64,000 nt of DNA from Marchantia polymorpha subsp. ruderalis (GCA_037833965.1 AP031356.1:21722501-21786500), one strand, 5' to 3'; numbered from the stretch's first letter, positions 10,608 through 21,682 are shown. The notes: a model not told the origin generated them from the letters alone. Program-made: numbers and translations.

Positions 10608-13448
10608 TCACATGTGGTATTTCTTCAACCGCCACCCGTTCACTCGGGTGCCTAACAAATCGCCGGCCAGGTCCGCAAGTTGGATGGATCCATTCGGGAA
10701 GACTTCGACATCCCTGTAAGGTCCCATCCACCTTAGGTGCAGTTTGCCTGGGAATCTGGCATGCCTGCTGTCGTAGAGCAATGCCAAATCACCCGCCTGC
10801 AGGAGTACCGGTTTGATCTTTTTATCGTATCTCTCCTTTCGGCGGAGCTGGATTTTCCTGGTGCGATCTTCGGCGTCTCTTCTCCTCTCATCCAGCAGCG
10901 TGACCTCCTGTAACCTGTAGAGCTGACTCTCCTCTGCGCCCATCCTCTGCAAATCCAACGTTCGTTGGGTGGGTACTTCAAATTCGATCGGGAGGATCGG
11001 GTGTTGCCCATACACCAGAAAGTATGGTGTCTGTTTGGTCGTGATCTTCTCAGCTGTGCGGTACGCCCATAGAGCAGCTGCTAGCTTCGTATCCCAGTCG
11101 TGAGCGTGATTCACCGTGACCTTGAGTAGTATTTTACACAGCAGACCATTGGACTTCTCCGTCAGTCCATTTGCCTTGGGATTGTATGGAGTAGTCTTCC
11201 GGTGCTTGATGTGGAAGTACCGTGTCAGATCTTTGATGATCTGATTCAGAAAATGCGTGCCCCGGTCGCTGACTAGCTCTAAGGGACATCCGTAGCGTCT
11301 GATGATTGACTCAAACAAGAATGCTGCCACTGTGGCAGCATCATCCTTTCTGGTGGCTCTGGCCTCTACCATTTTGGTGGCATAGTCCGTTGCTACCAGA
11401 ATGTAGCGCCTTCGTGTACTTCTAGTCACCGGTTGTATCGGCCCTACAAAGTCAATACCCCACTTTTCGAAAGGTGCTAGAGGCATGATGGGAGTCAGGG
11501 GCCAGCGTGTTGTAGGCGTCGGTCTCCCCGTCCTCTGGCAACTGTCGCACTTGCGAATGTAATCAAGAACATCCTTAAACATGGTCGGCCACCAATACCC
11601 CGCATTTAGGATCTTTGTGACCGTGTTCCTGGTGGCATAGTGTCCACCCGCCTCCTCTGTATGCATCGCACTCACTATTCTTGGTACCTCTGATTCCTCC
11701 AGGCATCTGCATAAGCGCTCATCTGCCATCTTCTTGAATAAAACCCCCTGCTGGAGTTGGTACGGGCCTGCCTTATGAATAAAGACAGTTCGCTGTTCCA
11801 AATCCATGCCTTCGGGACACTGGAGGGTTAGCAGATATCGATACAGGTCGGCATAGCGGGACTCATGTCCTGCAGATAACTGAAATAACTCTTCATCGGG
11901 AAAATCGTCCACCAATTCCTCCTCTGTCGGCTGTGTCCATAATCGGGACAAGTAATCCGCATTTTCGTGGTGCACCCCTTTCCTGGTCTGGACTGTGTAG
12001 GTGAACTCTTGTAGTAACAACACCCACCTGGCGATCCGACCGGATAGGTCTGCTTTCTTGACTAGGTGTTGCAATGCGTAGTGGTCCACATGGAACACAA
12101 ACTCGTAGCAGATTAGGTAGTGACGGAACTTTTTACAGGAGTACACCATCCCCAACGCTTCTCTCTCCGTCGTGGTGTACTTCCGCTCTGCTAGAGACAG
12201 CTGTCGGCTCGCGAAGTAGATCGGGTAGTCCTTTTTGTTGTCATCCTTTTGACTCAGTACTACACCGATGGCGAATGCCGATGTGTCAACGTAAACATGG
12301 AATGGTCGATTCCAGTCTGGACTCCTTAGTACGGGAGCAGTCGTGAGTTTCGCTTTAAGAGTCTCAAAGGCTGACTGCTGTTTCGCACCCCAAGCATAAG
12401 GCTCGTCCTTCTTCAACAACTTGGTCAGGTCCGCCGCCAGTATTGCATACAGGTGTATGAATCTTCGGTAGTAGCCCACATGACCCAGGAATGCTCGCAG
12501 CTCTCTTAGATTCGTGGGTGGCTCAAGCTCGAGTATAACCTTGACCTTCTCGATGTCCACCGCAATGCCGTCTGCCGAGACCCGATGACCCAACAAGATC
12601 CCACTAGTCATAAAGAAAAAGCACTTCTCGGGATGCAGTGATAAACTGCTCTCCCTACATTTATCGAAGGTCTGCTTCAAGTGACTTAGGTGTTCAGACC
12701 GCTTCCCAAAGACACAGAAGTCATCTATGAATATTTCCAGGAACTTCCTCAGTTGTTCCTGAAAGATATTGGTCATCATCCGTTGAAAGGTGGCAGGCGC
12801 GTTGCACAGACCGAAGGGCATCTTGTGGTATGCGTAAGTTCCCCAGTCGGTTGTGAACGTAGTTTTATCCTTGTCCTGTTCACGGATAGACACCTGATTG
12901 TAACCTGAGAACCCATCCAGGAAGCTATAACATTCATGTCCTGCGACATGGTCTAGAATGGCATCCGTGAATGGTAACGGGTGATGATCCTTGCGTGTTG
13001 CTGCATTCAACTTCCGGAAATCCTGACACACTCGTATCTTACCCGTCAACTTCTTGGGTACGATAACAATCGGCGACACCCACTCGCTGCTGAGCACAGG
13101 GTAAATAATACCAGCGCTCAAGTACTTATCTATCTCCTCTTTCACTAGCAAGGAGTATTTTGGGTTGAGGCGATACTGGCGCTGTCGTATGGGTACTGAG
13201 TCGTCCAGTAAATCGATACGGTGTTCCCCATACCGTGCAGGTATCCCCTTCATGTCCTCGATCTTCCAGGCGAAAACGTCGACATAATGGCTAAGGAAGG
13301 CCTGTACTTTCCTTAGCTCGTCTCCTCTCACTGCGCTTGATACCTTCAAGCACTTGCCGGGACTGAGTTGTACTTCGTGACAGTCACTAGGGTCGACAAT
13401 GCCCTCAGTGTGACTCGTCTCACTCCTTCCCAGTCCCACAGTTAATTG
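10608..13448 (-). CDS. pol: A1 Pol (reverse transcriptase, RNase H, integrase), readthrough extension of gag-pro
   Basis: 947 codons including stop, in the same frame as gag-pro and separated from it only by the TAG at 13451-13449. The region opens with CAA TTA ACT GTG and has no early ATG, so it is probably made as a Gag-Pro-Pol fusion. Reverse transcriptase carries VCQDFRKLNAATRKD, FLDGFSGYNQ, MPFGLCNAPATFQR and the catalytic FIDD. RNase H has FHVYVDTSAF, TTTEREALG and FHVDHYALQ. Integrase has an HHCC region ending CDSCQRTGRP, then the DDE residues in WGIDFVGP, VSDRGTHF and NGLTEKSNG. A WMGPY-type C-terminus closes the protein, without chromodomain. No frameshift or stop is seen. Expected to act in virus-like particles (RT, RNase H) and the nucleus (integrase). 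Confidence 0.95.
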   Translation of the reverse strand, partial: QLTVGLGRSETSHTEGIVDPSDCHEVQLSPGKCLKVSSAVRGDELRKVQAFLSHYVDVFAWKIEDMKGIPARYGEHRIDLLDDSVPIRQRQYRLNPKYSLLVKEEIDKYLSAGIIYPVLSSEWVSPIVIVPKKLTGKIRVCQDFRKLNAATRKDHHPLPFTDAILDHVAGHECYSFLDGFSGYNQVSIREQDKDKTTFTTDWGTYAYHKMPFGLCNAPATFQRMMTNIFQEQLRKFLEIFIDDFCVFGKRSEHLSHLKQTFDKCRESSLSLHPEKCFFFMTSGILLGHRVSADGIAVDIEKVKVILELEPPTNLRELRAFLGHVGYYRRFIHLYAILAADLTKLLKKDEPYAWGAKQQSAFETLKAKLTTAPVLRSPDWNRPFHVYVDTSAFAIGVVLSQKDDNKKDYPIYFASRQLSLAERKYTTTEREALGMVYSCKKFRHYLICYEFVFHVDHYALQHLVKKADLSGRIARWVLLLQEFTYTVQTRKGVHHENADYLSRLWTQPTEEELVDDFPDEELFQLSAGHESRYADLYRYLLTLQCPEGMDLEQRTVFIHKAGPYQLQQGVLFKKMADERLCRCLEESEVPRIVSAMHTEEAGGHYATRNTVTKILNAGYWWPTMFKDVLDYIRKCDSCQRTGRPTPTTRWPLTPIMPLAPFEKWGIDFVGPIQPVTRSTRRRYILVATDYATKMVEARATRKDDAATVAAFLFESIIRRYGCPLELVSDRGTHFLNQIIKDLTRYFHIKHRKTTPYNPKANGLTEKSNGLLCKILLKVTVNHAHDWDTKLAAALWAYRTAEKITTKQTPYFLVYGQHPILPIEFEVPTQRTLDLQRMGAEESQLYRLQEVTLLDERRRDAEDRTRKIQLRRKERYDKKIKPVLLQAGDLALLYDSRHARFPGKLHLRWMGPYRDVEVFPNGSIQLADLAGDLLGTRVNGWRLKKYHM

Positions 13449-13451
13449 CTA
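13443..13451 (-). promoter_or_regulatory. Stop-codon readthrough site UAG CAA UUA (A1)
   Basis: The gag-pro stop reads UAG CAA UUA on the minus strand, which fits the UAG-CARYYA context known from tobamovirus replicase and from plant retroelements such as SIRE1. Pol continues in the same frame. The identical site is in A3 (41828-41836) and a CAACUA variant is in B1 (32132-32140). Confidence 0.85.
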
Positions 13452-14193
13452 TTCGTCTTCCGGCTGAATAGCTTCCGTCTCTTCTTCTTCTTCCACCGAA
13501 CAGCAGGCAACGAATCCCACGAAGTAATCGGATTCGGTACCACTGGAATCCGATCGCGCGGTCGACTCACTGTCCTCGCCCGATGTGTAACCTGCACTTG
13601 TCGATGGGGTCTCTCCTTCGTGCCTGACCCTATTCCAGGGCACCGTAATGGTTTTGGTCGGTTCCGAAGGATGAGGAAACTTAAGGCGATGTCTTCGCCA
13701 ATCACATCTGACTTGTGCACCATATAGCCATGGTCGCCCGAGCAGAACGTCATAGCCCTGCTTCATCATCGGTTGAAGGATGATATACGTCAACCGAAAG
13801 TCCGCACCCCCGATGGTTGTCTTGACATTGCGCAGCATACCTGCAGGCATTCTCCGCGTCTGATCCGCTAATCTCAACACACGCTTCGAGGGTTCGTATT
13901 GACTGAACCCCAAGGCTCTCGCTGTATCCTCCGTCATTATGTTGACTCCTGATCCAGAGTCGATTGGCACTCTGCGTACACAACATCCTGCTATTTCCAC
14001 ATCGATCTCGGGTGGCCCTTGGTCTTCGCTCTCCACTTGATATACTTGAGAGGATGTGGATGCGCGCGGCTTCCGCGGATGCCGTAGCGAAAGCATCAAC
14101 ATTCTTCGATACGTCTTATTGTCCTCCAAGAGCTGCTTGAACGTGATGTTCACTTTTCGACTCCCGAGATCTTCAACCAAGTCATAGTGGGCG
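13449..14193 (-). pseudogene. gag-pro: A1 gag-pro, C-terminal part (protease), split off by A2
   Basis: The 3' part of A1 gag-pro, separated from the rest (19591-21682) by solo LTR A2. It carries the retropepsin-like aspartic protease: catalytic VPIDSGSG, the later ADQTRRMPAGML segment and the closing LLGRPWL block typical of plant Ty3/gypsy proteases. An acidic tail precedes the TAG. The five bases 14189-14193 are one copy of the A2 target duplication; with one copy discounted, the two parts total 944 codons in phase, so the A2 insertion is the only lesion. The 31 extra codons read upstream of the LTR edge come from A2 and are not gag-pro. Confidence 0.92.
14189..14193. repeat. Target site duplication of A2, left copy
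   Basis: GGGCG, repeated at 19591-19595 on the other side of solo LTR A2. Confidence 0.93.
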
Positions 14194-15143
14194 TGTAATA
14201 ACCCACTAAAGGCTAAAACTGCAATATAGTGGTAGAAAGGTCGAACCCACAGGGACAGAGGAACACACAGGGTACAAAGTGTCACGTTTTAACAGACTAT
14301 TGAGGAGTTTGAATTCTCAGGCAACTGTCACTCCCAGAAATACTGCAAGTGTCCACTCGGAGCGCACTCGGAGGTCGCACAGTGCAGCGTAACACACACA
14401 CACACACACACACACACCTGAAACTACAGAAACACAACTCAGAGATCCGTTAGGACCTCTACTCAAGATTTCAGGGGGGAAAGTCTCTCGCGAGCACACT
14501 CGGCAAAGCTGCGGGCAGTGACTTCCAACTCCGGCTTTTACAACACTTCCACTAGCTTGCTGCTAGTGTAGGAAACCCGGTTTGGACTACCTACTTCGGA
14601 TCGAAGTCACTCCTACGCGGCGAACAACACTCTCAACTCACAAAACGCGCAGAGAACACAGGTCCGCACTGAAGGACTCACTGTGAAACATTCCAGTAAC
14701 ACAACAACAGTCTATTGAAGAGTTTGAATTCTCAGGCACTTGTCATTCCCAGAAATACTACAGGGGTTACCCTCAAGGCACCTGCTGCAGCGTAACCTGA
14801 ATTTACAACCAAGGCTTACACGAAGTAGCAAAACTTCACTTTGGCATTCAGGGGAAAAATCCCAAGGAGTACAATCAGAAAGAAACACTCGAAGGTGTAG
14901 GGGCGAAACTGTTCAAGTATCTAACTAGACACTGGCTCTGAGCATCGGCAGTCACCCGCAGGTGCAGATCCGAACTACTCAAGTCTCTAACCAATGTACT
15001 AGCTCTGAACATTCGGCCGAAGGCCTTCAGCTACAAAATGCGGAACGCTAAGTTGTAACTCCTCATGCGTGGTGACAGAACTCAAGGACACAAACACGCA
15101 AAGGAAATGGGTTCCTGATCTGCACTTCTGATGGGAAAGAACC

Positions 15144-15172
15144 CCAGGCAAAACGCCTGGAACTATTTTATA
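15144..15172 (-). promoter_or_regulatory. LTR promoter: TATA box plus hairpin (A2)
   Basis: TATAAAATAG at 15172-15163 and hairpin CCAGGC-GTTTT-GCCTGG at 15160-15144 on the minus strand, same spacing as in the other A LTRs. Confidence 0.7.
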
Positions 15173-15208
15173 CCTTCTAAGTCCTACCTAACACTACACT
15201 GCACTACG

Positions 15209-18200
15209 CTACACGCCTGCACGGAACCACGCTACACTACACTCCGCGGAACCTGTACTACGTCTCCTGCGCGGCCGACTGCCGCGCACTAACTCCCTAC
15301 CCTGCCACTCTTCCGCTCGACTGCGCAGTCCCAACCGCTGCAACGCCGCAGACACCTCCCCTTCGAGGGCGGACATGGTATCCTGTGCCTTCGACAGAAA
15401 GGCCTCGAGCTTCTTCGCTACCTTCCGCCGACTCCTACTGTCGCCTGACAACAACCCGGCTGCGCGCAATTCAAACTCACGCAGTGTGAGTTTCTCCTGC
15501 GCCTTCACTTCCCAGTGGGCGTAGCCCTTGAGACAGTGGGCGACTCGCCTCGCCGTCTCCACCTTCGTGCGATCCGCCTCCTTCCTGCGATCTTCTTCGA
15601 GTATCACTAATTGCGATTCGGCTTCAGCACGTTGCGCTCTCAATTCGCCGCACTCTGACTGCAAACTGCGGATTAATTCTTCATCCGCCTGCCGTGCGAG
15701 CTGACATTGTTCCAACAACCGCGTCTGTCGCACGAGCTCCTCAGACAAAATCCGATTCTGGGCCTGCTCAGAATCGAGTGCTTCCTTGACCTTCACCTGC
15801 TCCTTGGTGAGCTCGCCCAGTTTCTCATCCTTCATCTTCTCGGAGTGCTTGTAGAATTTCTGATTAAGCTTGTACTGACCCCACAAGCACTCATGCTTCT
15901 CCTTCAAGTCCCTCAACTCCTGGTCCACTCTAGCTAATAGCTTGCTGGTGTGGACTTTAGTGCGAGTCCGCCTGCGCACTAACTCGATGTAAGATCTCGG
16001 CTGGAGTGGGTCGGCGTATTTATCGACCTTGCGATCCAAGTACCGCAGCAACGGAATCACCTGCTCAGAGAGCGCCGCCGCCGGCGCTCCAACAATTTCC
16101 TCCTCCTCTTCCTCGGTGTCTTCTGCTCCTGACATTTCTTCCGTGGAGCCTCCGTCGTCATCATCCGAGTGGAGAATTTCAGTCGCCATTGATTGCGTCG
16201 GCGACTGCCCCGAGTGGGGCTGCACGTCCTCGACGTGTGCTGCCTGCGAAGGCACGGCTGCAGCCTCGCTGCTCGTCGCCAAAATGTCTAAGGCGGAAGG
16301 CGAATGTACCCGAGCGGCATCCCCGTCGTTCGCTGGTTGATTGCCTACCGCATTCTCTCTGTCTCCGTCGTCCGTCGCCGAAGGCGATTGAGCGGAGGGT
16401 GGCTGCGCGGGGTTGGATTGCGCATCGCGCATCGAGATTTCATCCCGCGGACAGTCACTCCGCTCCTCCGTCTGCTGCTCCCTTGATCGGTCCGTGGGGG
16501 CCGTGCCCGGCCCGTGCGCAGGCGCATTTGCCGGCGCCTTGTCCGCAGCAGGCGTAGCGCCGCGGACATCTATCGCCGAAGGCGACATGGCCGGGGGCCG
16601 CACGCCCGATGTTCCTTGGCCTATAGGCCCTACCGCCGAAGGCGCATCTATCGGCGGACTTCCCGCCGATGGTGCGGCCTCCGCACGCTCTCTGCTCGTA
16701 TCTCCTCGGCTCAAAGGCCCTGGCGCCGAAGGCGCAAATTGCGGCGCGTGGTGCGCCGGAGGGTCTGGCCCCGAGGGCCGGTGTCTCGTAGGCGGTTCTT
16801 CCGCCGGCTCCTTCCCCTTCCTACGTTGGAACGGGGGTGATTCTTGCCTGTGCACAGGCGGCACGTGTGGAGGTGTCCTGTGCACAGGCGACCTATGCAC
16901 CGGCGAGCGCCTGTGCACAGGCGGACTGCTCCTTCCCACGCGTAAGCGTAGATCCACGTCCACTTGTGTTCGCCGGTCCGCGGAGGCTCGTCCGTCCGCG
17001 GAGGTTCGCCTGTGCGCAAACGGAACATCTGTCCGCATCGCACGTGGTAACTCCGGAGGCCCTTGGCCCGTAGGCGGCCTCTCTCCTGACGAGGTTGCAG
17101 CGTGGCCCGCTGCTCCTGCGGTCGTCCGCGCTTCCTCTCGCCTCTCTGGCGACGCACTTCCTATCTCCGTCGCAATCGTCGCCGTGTCCGCACTGTCAGC
17201 TGGTAACACCAGTCTGCGTGCCTTCTGCTTCGGCCGGCTGTATGGCTCGCAAAGCGGCCGCGGTCGAATGGGAGCAGAGGGTTCTTGATGCTGCTCCTCT
17301 TCAGACTCTTCCCTCCATCGCCGCTTCCGCGGCACTCGCGCTGCAGGAGTGTGTCTCCCTTCGTCCCTCCGTCTTGATGGGGTAGAAGTCGGTGACTCCT
17401 CTGCATCAGTATCGACCTCGTTCTCCCGCACATACTTCCCGGGATGGTCGATGGACAATGGCGGAAAATGTTCAAGCTCCGCCGCTGTCAAACAATTCCG
17501 CTGTCGATAAAAATTGATGAGGAAAGGAGAAAGATGGTTTAGAGTTCCCCCCTTCTCCTCAAACGCGTGCTGTCGCATCACCCTGTGCAGGATGCTCGCC
17601 CAGTGAATTGGAGTTCCCTCGATGACGCACTCCACAAAAGAGACCTGCCACAATGTGATGTAGCAGGCGCGGTGCGGCTGCAGTAATTGCATCAGCGCCG
17701 CGGACAAAGTCCGGCAAAATCGATCCTTGTAATCACGGGTCCTGTACCCATTCTTGGTAGACCTCCCGGTCTTGAACAGCTCCACAAATTGCGCCTCTTC
17801 TTGTTTGGTCACCTTGATGCTCTCACTGTCGAAAAGGAGATGCCCTGGCATGCCAGCACATCTTCCCAACGCCTGCGCCCAATCTTGGACTGTCCACCGG
17901 TCAACATGCGGACGCAATCCGCGCGAGGGTGGTCCCTGTGGCTCTAGCCACTCGCGCACCATATTCGCGCAGATGTAATTCCATCCCCATAGCAAGAAAT
18001 CGAGCTTTCTTGCTATTAAGCGCTCCTCGAAAGCGCGCAGCCCGTTCTGCGGCAGGCGAAGTGGCACCATCCGCAATCTGCTCGGTCGCGTCATCGCGTT
18101 CCTGGGGTTCGCTCGCCCGCTCATTCTACTTCCGCACTGCCCGCGCTTCTTTCTCTCTCGGCAAACTCTAATCGCTCTCAATTCCAAATCTCGCGCACTC

Positions 18201-18346
18201 ACTTCTCCCTCAATCAACAAGAAATCTCCTGTGCGACGACGTCGAGAGTGTTCCGCAGCCAGCAGATGGATGCGCGCAGCGCGCACAAGAGATTGGAATC
18301 GCGAATTCAAGAATGGGACGTTCTCCGCCGCCCGGTCGAAGGTCAT
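15209..18346 (-). CDS. U3-encoded LTR protein, family A (1045 aa, intact, in solo LTR)
   Basis: Full-length copy of the family A LTR protein, with the same plan as the A1 3' LTR copy: conserved globular region (residues ~85-312), disordered Pro/Ser-rich centre, acidic patch followed by the LLRYLDRK block, coiled coil and basic C-terminus. It is longer by 11 residues because the in-frame palindromic cluster at 16846-16924 has more units (three exact cores and one degenerate). One substitution gives a Cys in the RTRDYKDRF motif (RFCRTL). It lies in a solo LTR with its TATA box downstream, so any expression would need a promoter further upstream in U3 or in flanking DNA. Confidence 0.8.
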   Translation of the reverse strand: MTFDRAAENVPFLNSRFQSLVRAARIHLLAAEHSRRRRTGDFLLIEGEVSARDLELRAIRVCRERKKRGQCGSRMSGRANPRNAMTRPSRLRMVPLRLPQNGLRAFEERLIARKLDFLLWGWNYICANMVREWLEPQGPPSRGLRPHVDRWTVQDWAQALGRCAGMPGHLLFDSESIKVTKQEEAQFVELFKTGRSTKNGYRTRDYKDRFCRTLSAALMQLLQPHRACYITLWQVSFVECVIEGTPIHWASILHRVMRQHAFEEKGGTLNHLSPFLINFYRQRNCLTAAELEHFPPLSIDHPGKYVRENEVDTDAEESPTSTPSRRRDEGRHTPAARVPRKRRWREESEEEQHQEPSAPIRPRPLCEPYSRPKQKARRLVLPADSADTATIATEIGSASPERREEARTTAGAAGHAATSSGERPPTGQGPPELPRAMRTDVPFAHRRTSADGRASADRRTQVDVDLRLRVGRSSPPVHRRSPVHRSPVHRTPPHVPPVHRQESPPFQRRKGKEPAEEPPTRHRPSGPDPPAHHAPQFAPSAPGPLSRGDTSRERAEAAPSAGSPPIDAPSAVGPIGQGTSGVRPPAMSPSAIDVRGATPAADKAPANAPAHGPGTAPTDRSREQQTEERSDCPRDEISMRDAQSNPAQPPSAQSPSATDDGDRENAVGNQPANDGDAARVHSPSALDILATSSEAAAVPSQAAHVEDVQPHSGQSPTQSMATEILHSDDDDGGSTEEMSGAEDTEEEEEEIVGAPAAALSEQVIPLLRYLDRKVDKYADPLQPRSYIELVRRRTRTKVHTSKLLARVDQELRDLKEKHECLWGQYKLNQKFYKHSEKMKDEKLGELTKEQVKVKEALDSEQAQNRILSEELVRQTRLLEQCQLARQADEELIRSLQSECGELRAQRAEAESQLVILEEDRRKEADRTKVETARRVAHCLKGYAHWEVKAQEKLTLREFELRAAGLLSGDSRSRRKVAKKLEAFLSKAQDTMSALEGEVSAALQRLGLRSRAEEWQGRELVRGSRPRRRRSTGSAECSVAWFRAGV
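16846..16924 (-). repeat. Palindromic repeat cluster inside U3 ORF (A2)
   Basis: Three exact CTGTGCACAG cores and one degenerate unit (CTATGCACCG) in frame within the A2 LTR protein gene. Confidence 0.85.
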
Positions 18347-19590
18347 GGTCGGCTCTTGGTCGTGAAGAACGTCTCACTTGATGGCCGCGCCGGCTGTACG
18401 CTGGAACGGTCTTCGCTCTCACGCGCGGCTTCACGCTCCGCCGTCGTCGATTAAACTCTCACGCTCGAATTGGCGGATTTGAACTCCGCGAGCGTGTCAC
18501 CCTGCGGACATGGGGGCGTAGCGCCGAAGGCGAGTTTTCCGCCTTGCGCGGTACACTTGTTCGTACCGCCCCTCGGCCAATCTCCCGCTGCCTTGACGCG
18601 TGTGTCCGCATGTCGGACAAAAATTCAACTCCTGCCTGTGGGTAGGCAGGAGCCTCGGCGGATTCTCCGCCGGTGCGGAACCTCATCCTCCTGTGCACAG
18701 GCGTTCGCCTGTGCGCAGGCGAATTCCGTCCGCGGCGCTGCGCTGGCGCGGAAGGCGTTGACCGTGGTCAGCCGTCTCCGTCCAGTCTGTCCGTTCCTTG
18801 TCTCTCCGTCGGCGCTTCCGCCGCCGCAACTCCGTCCGTCCAAGAGCGCATCCACCCGTGCCGTCCGCACGGTCCGTACCTATTGGATTACTCTGGCGGC
18901 TCTTCCGACGTACGCGGCGCTGCGCTGGCGCGGAAGGCGCCGTACACTTTCTACCTCACAAGGTGCATTTCTAGGGCCCAAGGCGGATTTCCCGCCGACG
19001 CCGAAGTGCCTGTGCACAGGCGAACGCCTGTGCGTAGGCGGACTTCGCGCCTTCCCTAACCCTACTTCGCCTGTGCACAGGCGAACGCCTACGTCCGCGC
19101 ATAGGACAAAACTTGAATCCCCCTTCCGCGTAGGCGGAATTCGCGCCGGTGGCGAACTCCTTTCGCCGTAGGCGACCGCCTCCGTTTCTTCCAGTAGCGA
19201 TAACTCCCTAAGTCCTCGTCCGTTCCAAGCGTTCTTGGGCTCGTTGGAATCAGTGCGTCGAGCTCTTTCCAACGGGATCCTAACTTGGTCAAGGCGCCCA
19301 AGGGTTGACCTAATTATAGAGGGTTTCCCTACAGCCGCGGACGCAACCTCCGAAGGCGGGTTTTGCGCCTTGCGCCGTAGAGATCCTAACTGCGGAGCTC
19401 GCAGGGAGGGTGGTGCCTGTCCTTTCTGCGGCACCCCAAATCCCAGATTCTACAAGATCCCTTGAGAATCCCCGCGATCTTCCGGGTTCACTCTGTTTTG
19501 ATGTACCGAAGGCTATTTACAATGCTGCCAGGGTACAGTTTTCCAAAAATGTTTTAATTTCCTCAAAATTGCCAAAAGTGGGGTACCACA

Positions 19591-21682
19591 GGGCGCGTTG
19601 GGTCGTCGGGGTCGGCGACGCTCTGCGAGGTTCCACGGTGGTTGCCAACTTCGCTCCAAGGGAGGATGTCAAGTCTGGCCGCGGTGGGTCCTTTTGCGTG
19701 CGGATCGCTTCCTTCAACAGGTTGGTTACCTCGTTGCGGATATCCGGAGCATAGTCCCGTTTCAGTAGGCGCACAGGCTCGTCCTCGACTGCCGTCTAGG
19801 GGCGCACTGCTGGTGTTTCTCGCATAGCCGAAGACTTCCGAGCAGCTCGCAAGTCGGACTTGCTGGATGTCTTCTCCTTTCCTTTTCCCGTCCGGTCGGC
19901 GGTTCTCCGTTCGTGCTTGCGAGTGTCACGCTCTTGCTCCTTGGATTTCTTGGAGCTACGAGTTTCGACCCGTGCGCACATAACCTCTTCAGCCGGCCAT
20001 TCTTCGTCTTCGCCATCCCCGTCTGAACCTACTTCGACCTGGTTAACTTGCACGTCCTCCTTGGCAGGGGTGTTCACAAATCGTACCGCTGGCCGAGGGA
20101 CTGGTGGCTGATCACACTCTGGCGCAGTGTGCCCGACCTTCTTGCAATTACTACATGTCGGAGCATAATCGTTTCGCCTTTTTGGATGGGGACACTGCGG
20201 TGAGAAGTGCCCAACTTCCCCGCAATTATAACAAGCTCGCGGTGGCGGTGGGTCAAACGTCCCTGGAGGTGCTCTCCGCCTCACGGGTACTGTAGTGGCC
20301 CGATCCACCGGAATATATCGTGGGACTTGCATTGCTGAAACTGCAGGAGGGGTAGGAACCGACTGGACGGCGTAGGCTGTCTCTTCGCTAGCCTCTCCAT
20401 AGTACTGAGGGTGCTCTCCATAGTACGGTTGCGCCCACTCTACTGCGTTGACTGGATATGACGGCCGGGTGGTAAGGCACTCGGTGTTTGCATGTCCCAC
20501 CGCCCCGCACGTAGTACACCATAAGTTCGCTCGCACTCTCCCGGGTGATTTTCTGCGATCATGTCCGCCTACCACTTGAACCTTGAGATCGGCGAAGTCC
20601 TTCACAAGGGTCTCCATCTTCGAAGCTATGTCTCCCGGCGCTCTGTCCGTAGTCGCTCGTCGGATGCCCTTTTTCTTCGCTGACCCATGCTTCTTCCTCT
20701 TCTTCTCCTCCTCCGACGATGAGGTTTCCTCTTCTTCGGATGAAGAACGGTTCTCGTCCGAAGACGATTCCTCCGATGACGGAGTTGTACCTCTACGTCG
20801 TCTTCGCCCTCCCTTCGGTTTTCGCTCCTTCGACTCCCGTCTCTCTCTCCCTCTTCGGTTGAGAGTGGAAGTTTCGAAGGCTTCTGCCGATGCAATCACA
20901 TCCTCAATAGTGTCGCACTTGCTACGTCGGCAAAAAGTCTCCATCTCCCGAGTTAAACCGGTCACGTACCAATCCACAGCTTGTTGTACCGAGAAAGGGG
21001 ACCCTGGTCCTGTTTTCGGTATTCTGTCGAGGAGGTCCAGAAATCTCTCAGTGTAGTCACGCAGACTCTCCTTCTTCTCTCGCTGCAAATTACGTAACTT
21101 TGTCAAAACCCGGCTGTCGTAGCCGAGCTCGCGGAAGCGGCGAAGGAACTTCTCCTTCAGCTGGGCCCATGTTGTCAACCCAGTCGGATCGATGCTCTCG
21201 TGATTGTACCAACTCCTCGCTTTCTTCCGCAGAAGGCTTGGAAAGATCCTTAGTCGGTCGTCGTCTGCGATCTCGCGATTGGCAATAGACACCGACTCGA
21301 ACAACTTGATGTATGAATCTGCATCGTCGTCATCCCCACTCCCTTTGTACTTCGGGTAGGAATGTTTAGTAATCGGCTGAGGTAGCCGCACATTGGCTTG
21401 TCCGTCCGCCATCGGTGTGTCTGTCGACGGTTCTCGGGCGGTCGGTTCTACTTCACTAGGCGGGTCCGTGCAAGGAATATCTAGTAGAACTGTAAGCACC
21501 AAGTTTGGTTCCGAGTCGCCGGGGGTAGGTTCCCCAAGGATGTCGGCCGAACTAGGCTTAGGTACTCTTTTTGGTGTTTTCTTGTTTTGACGCCGTGTCT
21601 CTTCCACGGCCTTCTCTGAATCTCGTCGGAACTTGCGGACAGCTCTAGCACTTAGGTTGCTCCCGCCAGCCCCAGTCGACAT
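19591..21682 (-). pseudogene. gag-pro: A1 gag-pro, N-terminal part (capsid and zinc knuckles), split by A2
   Basis: Starts at the ATG at 21682, 48 bases after the primer-binding site, and ends at the A2 target duplication. Residues ~110-275 form a retrotransposon Gag core (DDDADSYIKLFESVS, WYNHESIDPTG, LRDYTERFLDLLDRIP). A Ser/Glu and Arg-rich stretch follows, then three CCHC knuckles of CX2CX4HX4C form (CTTCGAVGHANTEC, CYNCGEVGHFSPQC, CSNCKKVGHTAPEC) that would bind element RNA. The reading frame runs a short way into A2 sequence before stopping, which is an artefact of the insertion. The protease lies beyond A2 at 13449-14193. Confidence 0.93.

Larger units (their letters stand above)
14194..19590 (-). 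mobile_element. A2, solo family A LTR (5,397 bp) inside A1 gag-pro
   Basis: A single LTR with both termini (TGTGGTACCCC at 19590, TTATTACA at 14194) and a GGGCG target duplication, and no internal region: a solo LTR left by recombination between the LTRs of a former full element. 18347-19590 is gene-free U3 rich in GGCG/CGCC inverted repeats. 15209-18346 is the intact U3 frame. 14194-15150 is R/U5 with an AC run (14392-14418) and the duplicated block (around 14300-14400 and 14707-14800). It lies in the same orientation as its host A1. Confidence 0.95.

Noticed and set aside
13413-13439. Independent start of pol at GTG (A) or TTG (B)
   Set aside because: Poor eukaryotic starts. The same-frame UAG with CARYYA context explains expression better.
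14740-14928. A 62-codon frame repeated in every minus-strand A LTR
   Set aside because: It lies antisense to R/U5 and is shared only because LTRs are copies of each other; no conservation in B and no coding signature.
16413-17288. Long open frames (280-320 codons) antisense to the LTR protein gene, present in all A LTRs
   Set aside because: They follow from the GC-rich, low-complexity sense strand (few stops in the opposite frame), change length with the palindromic repeats and have no B counterpart.
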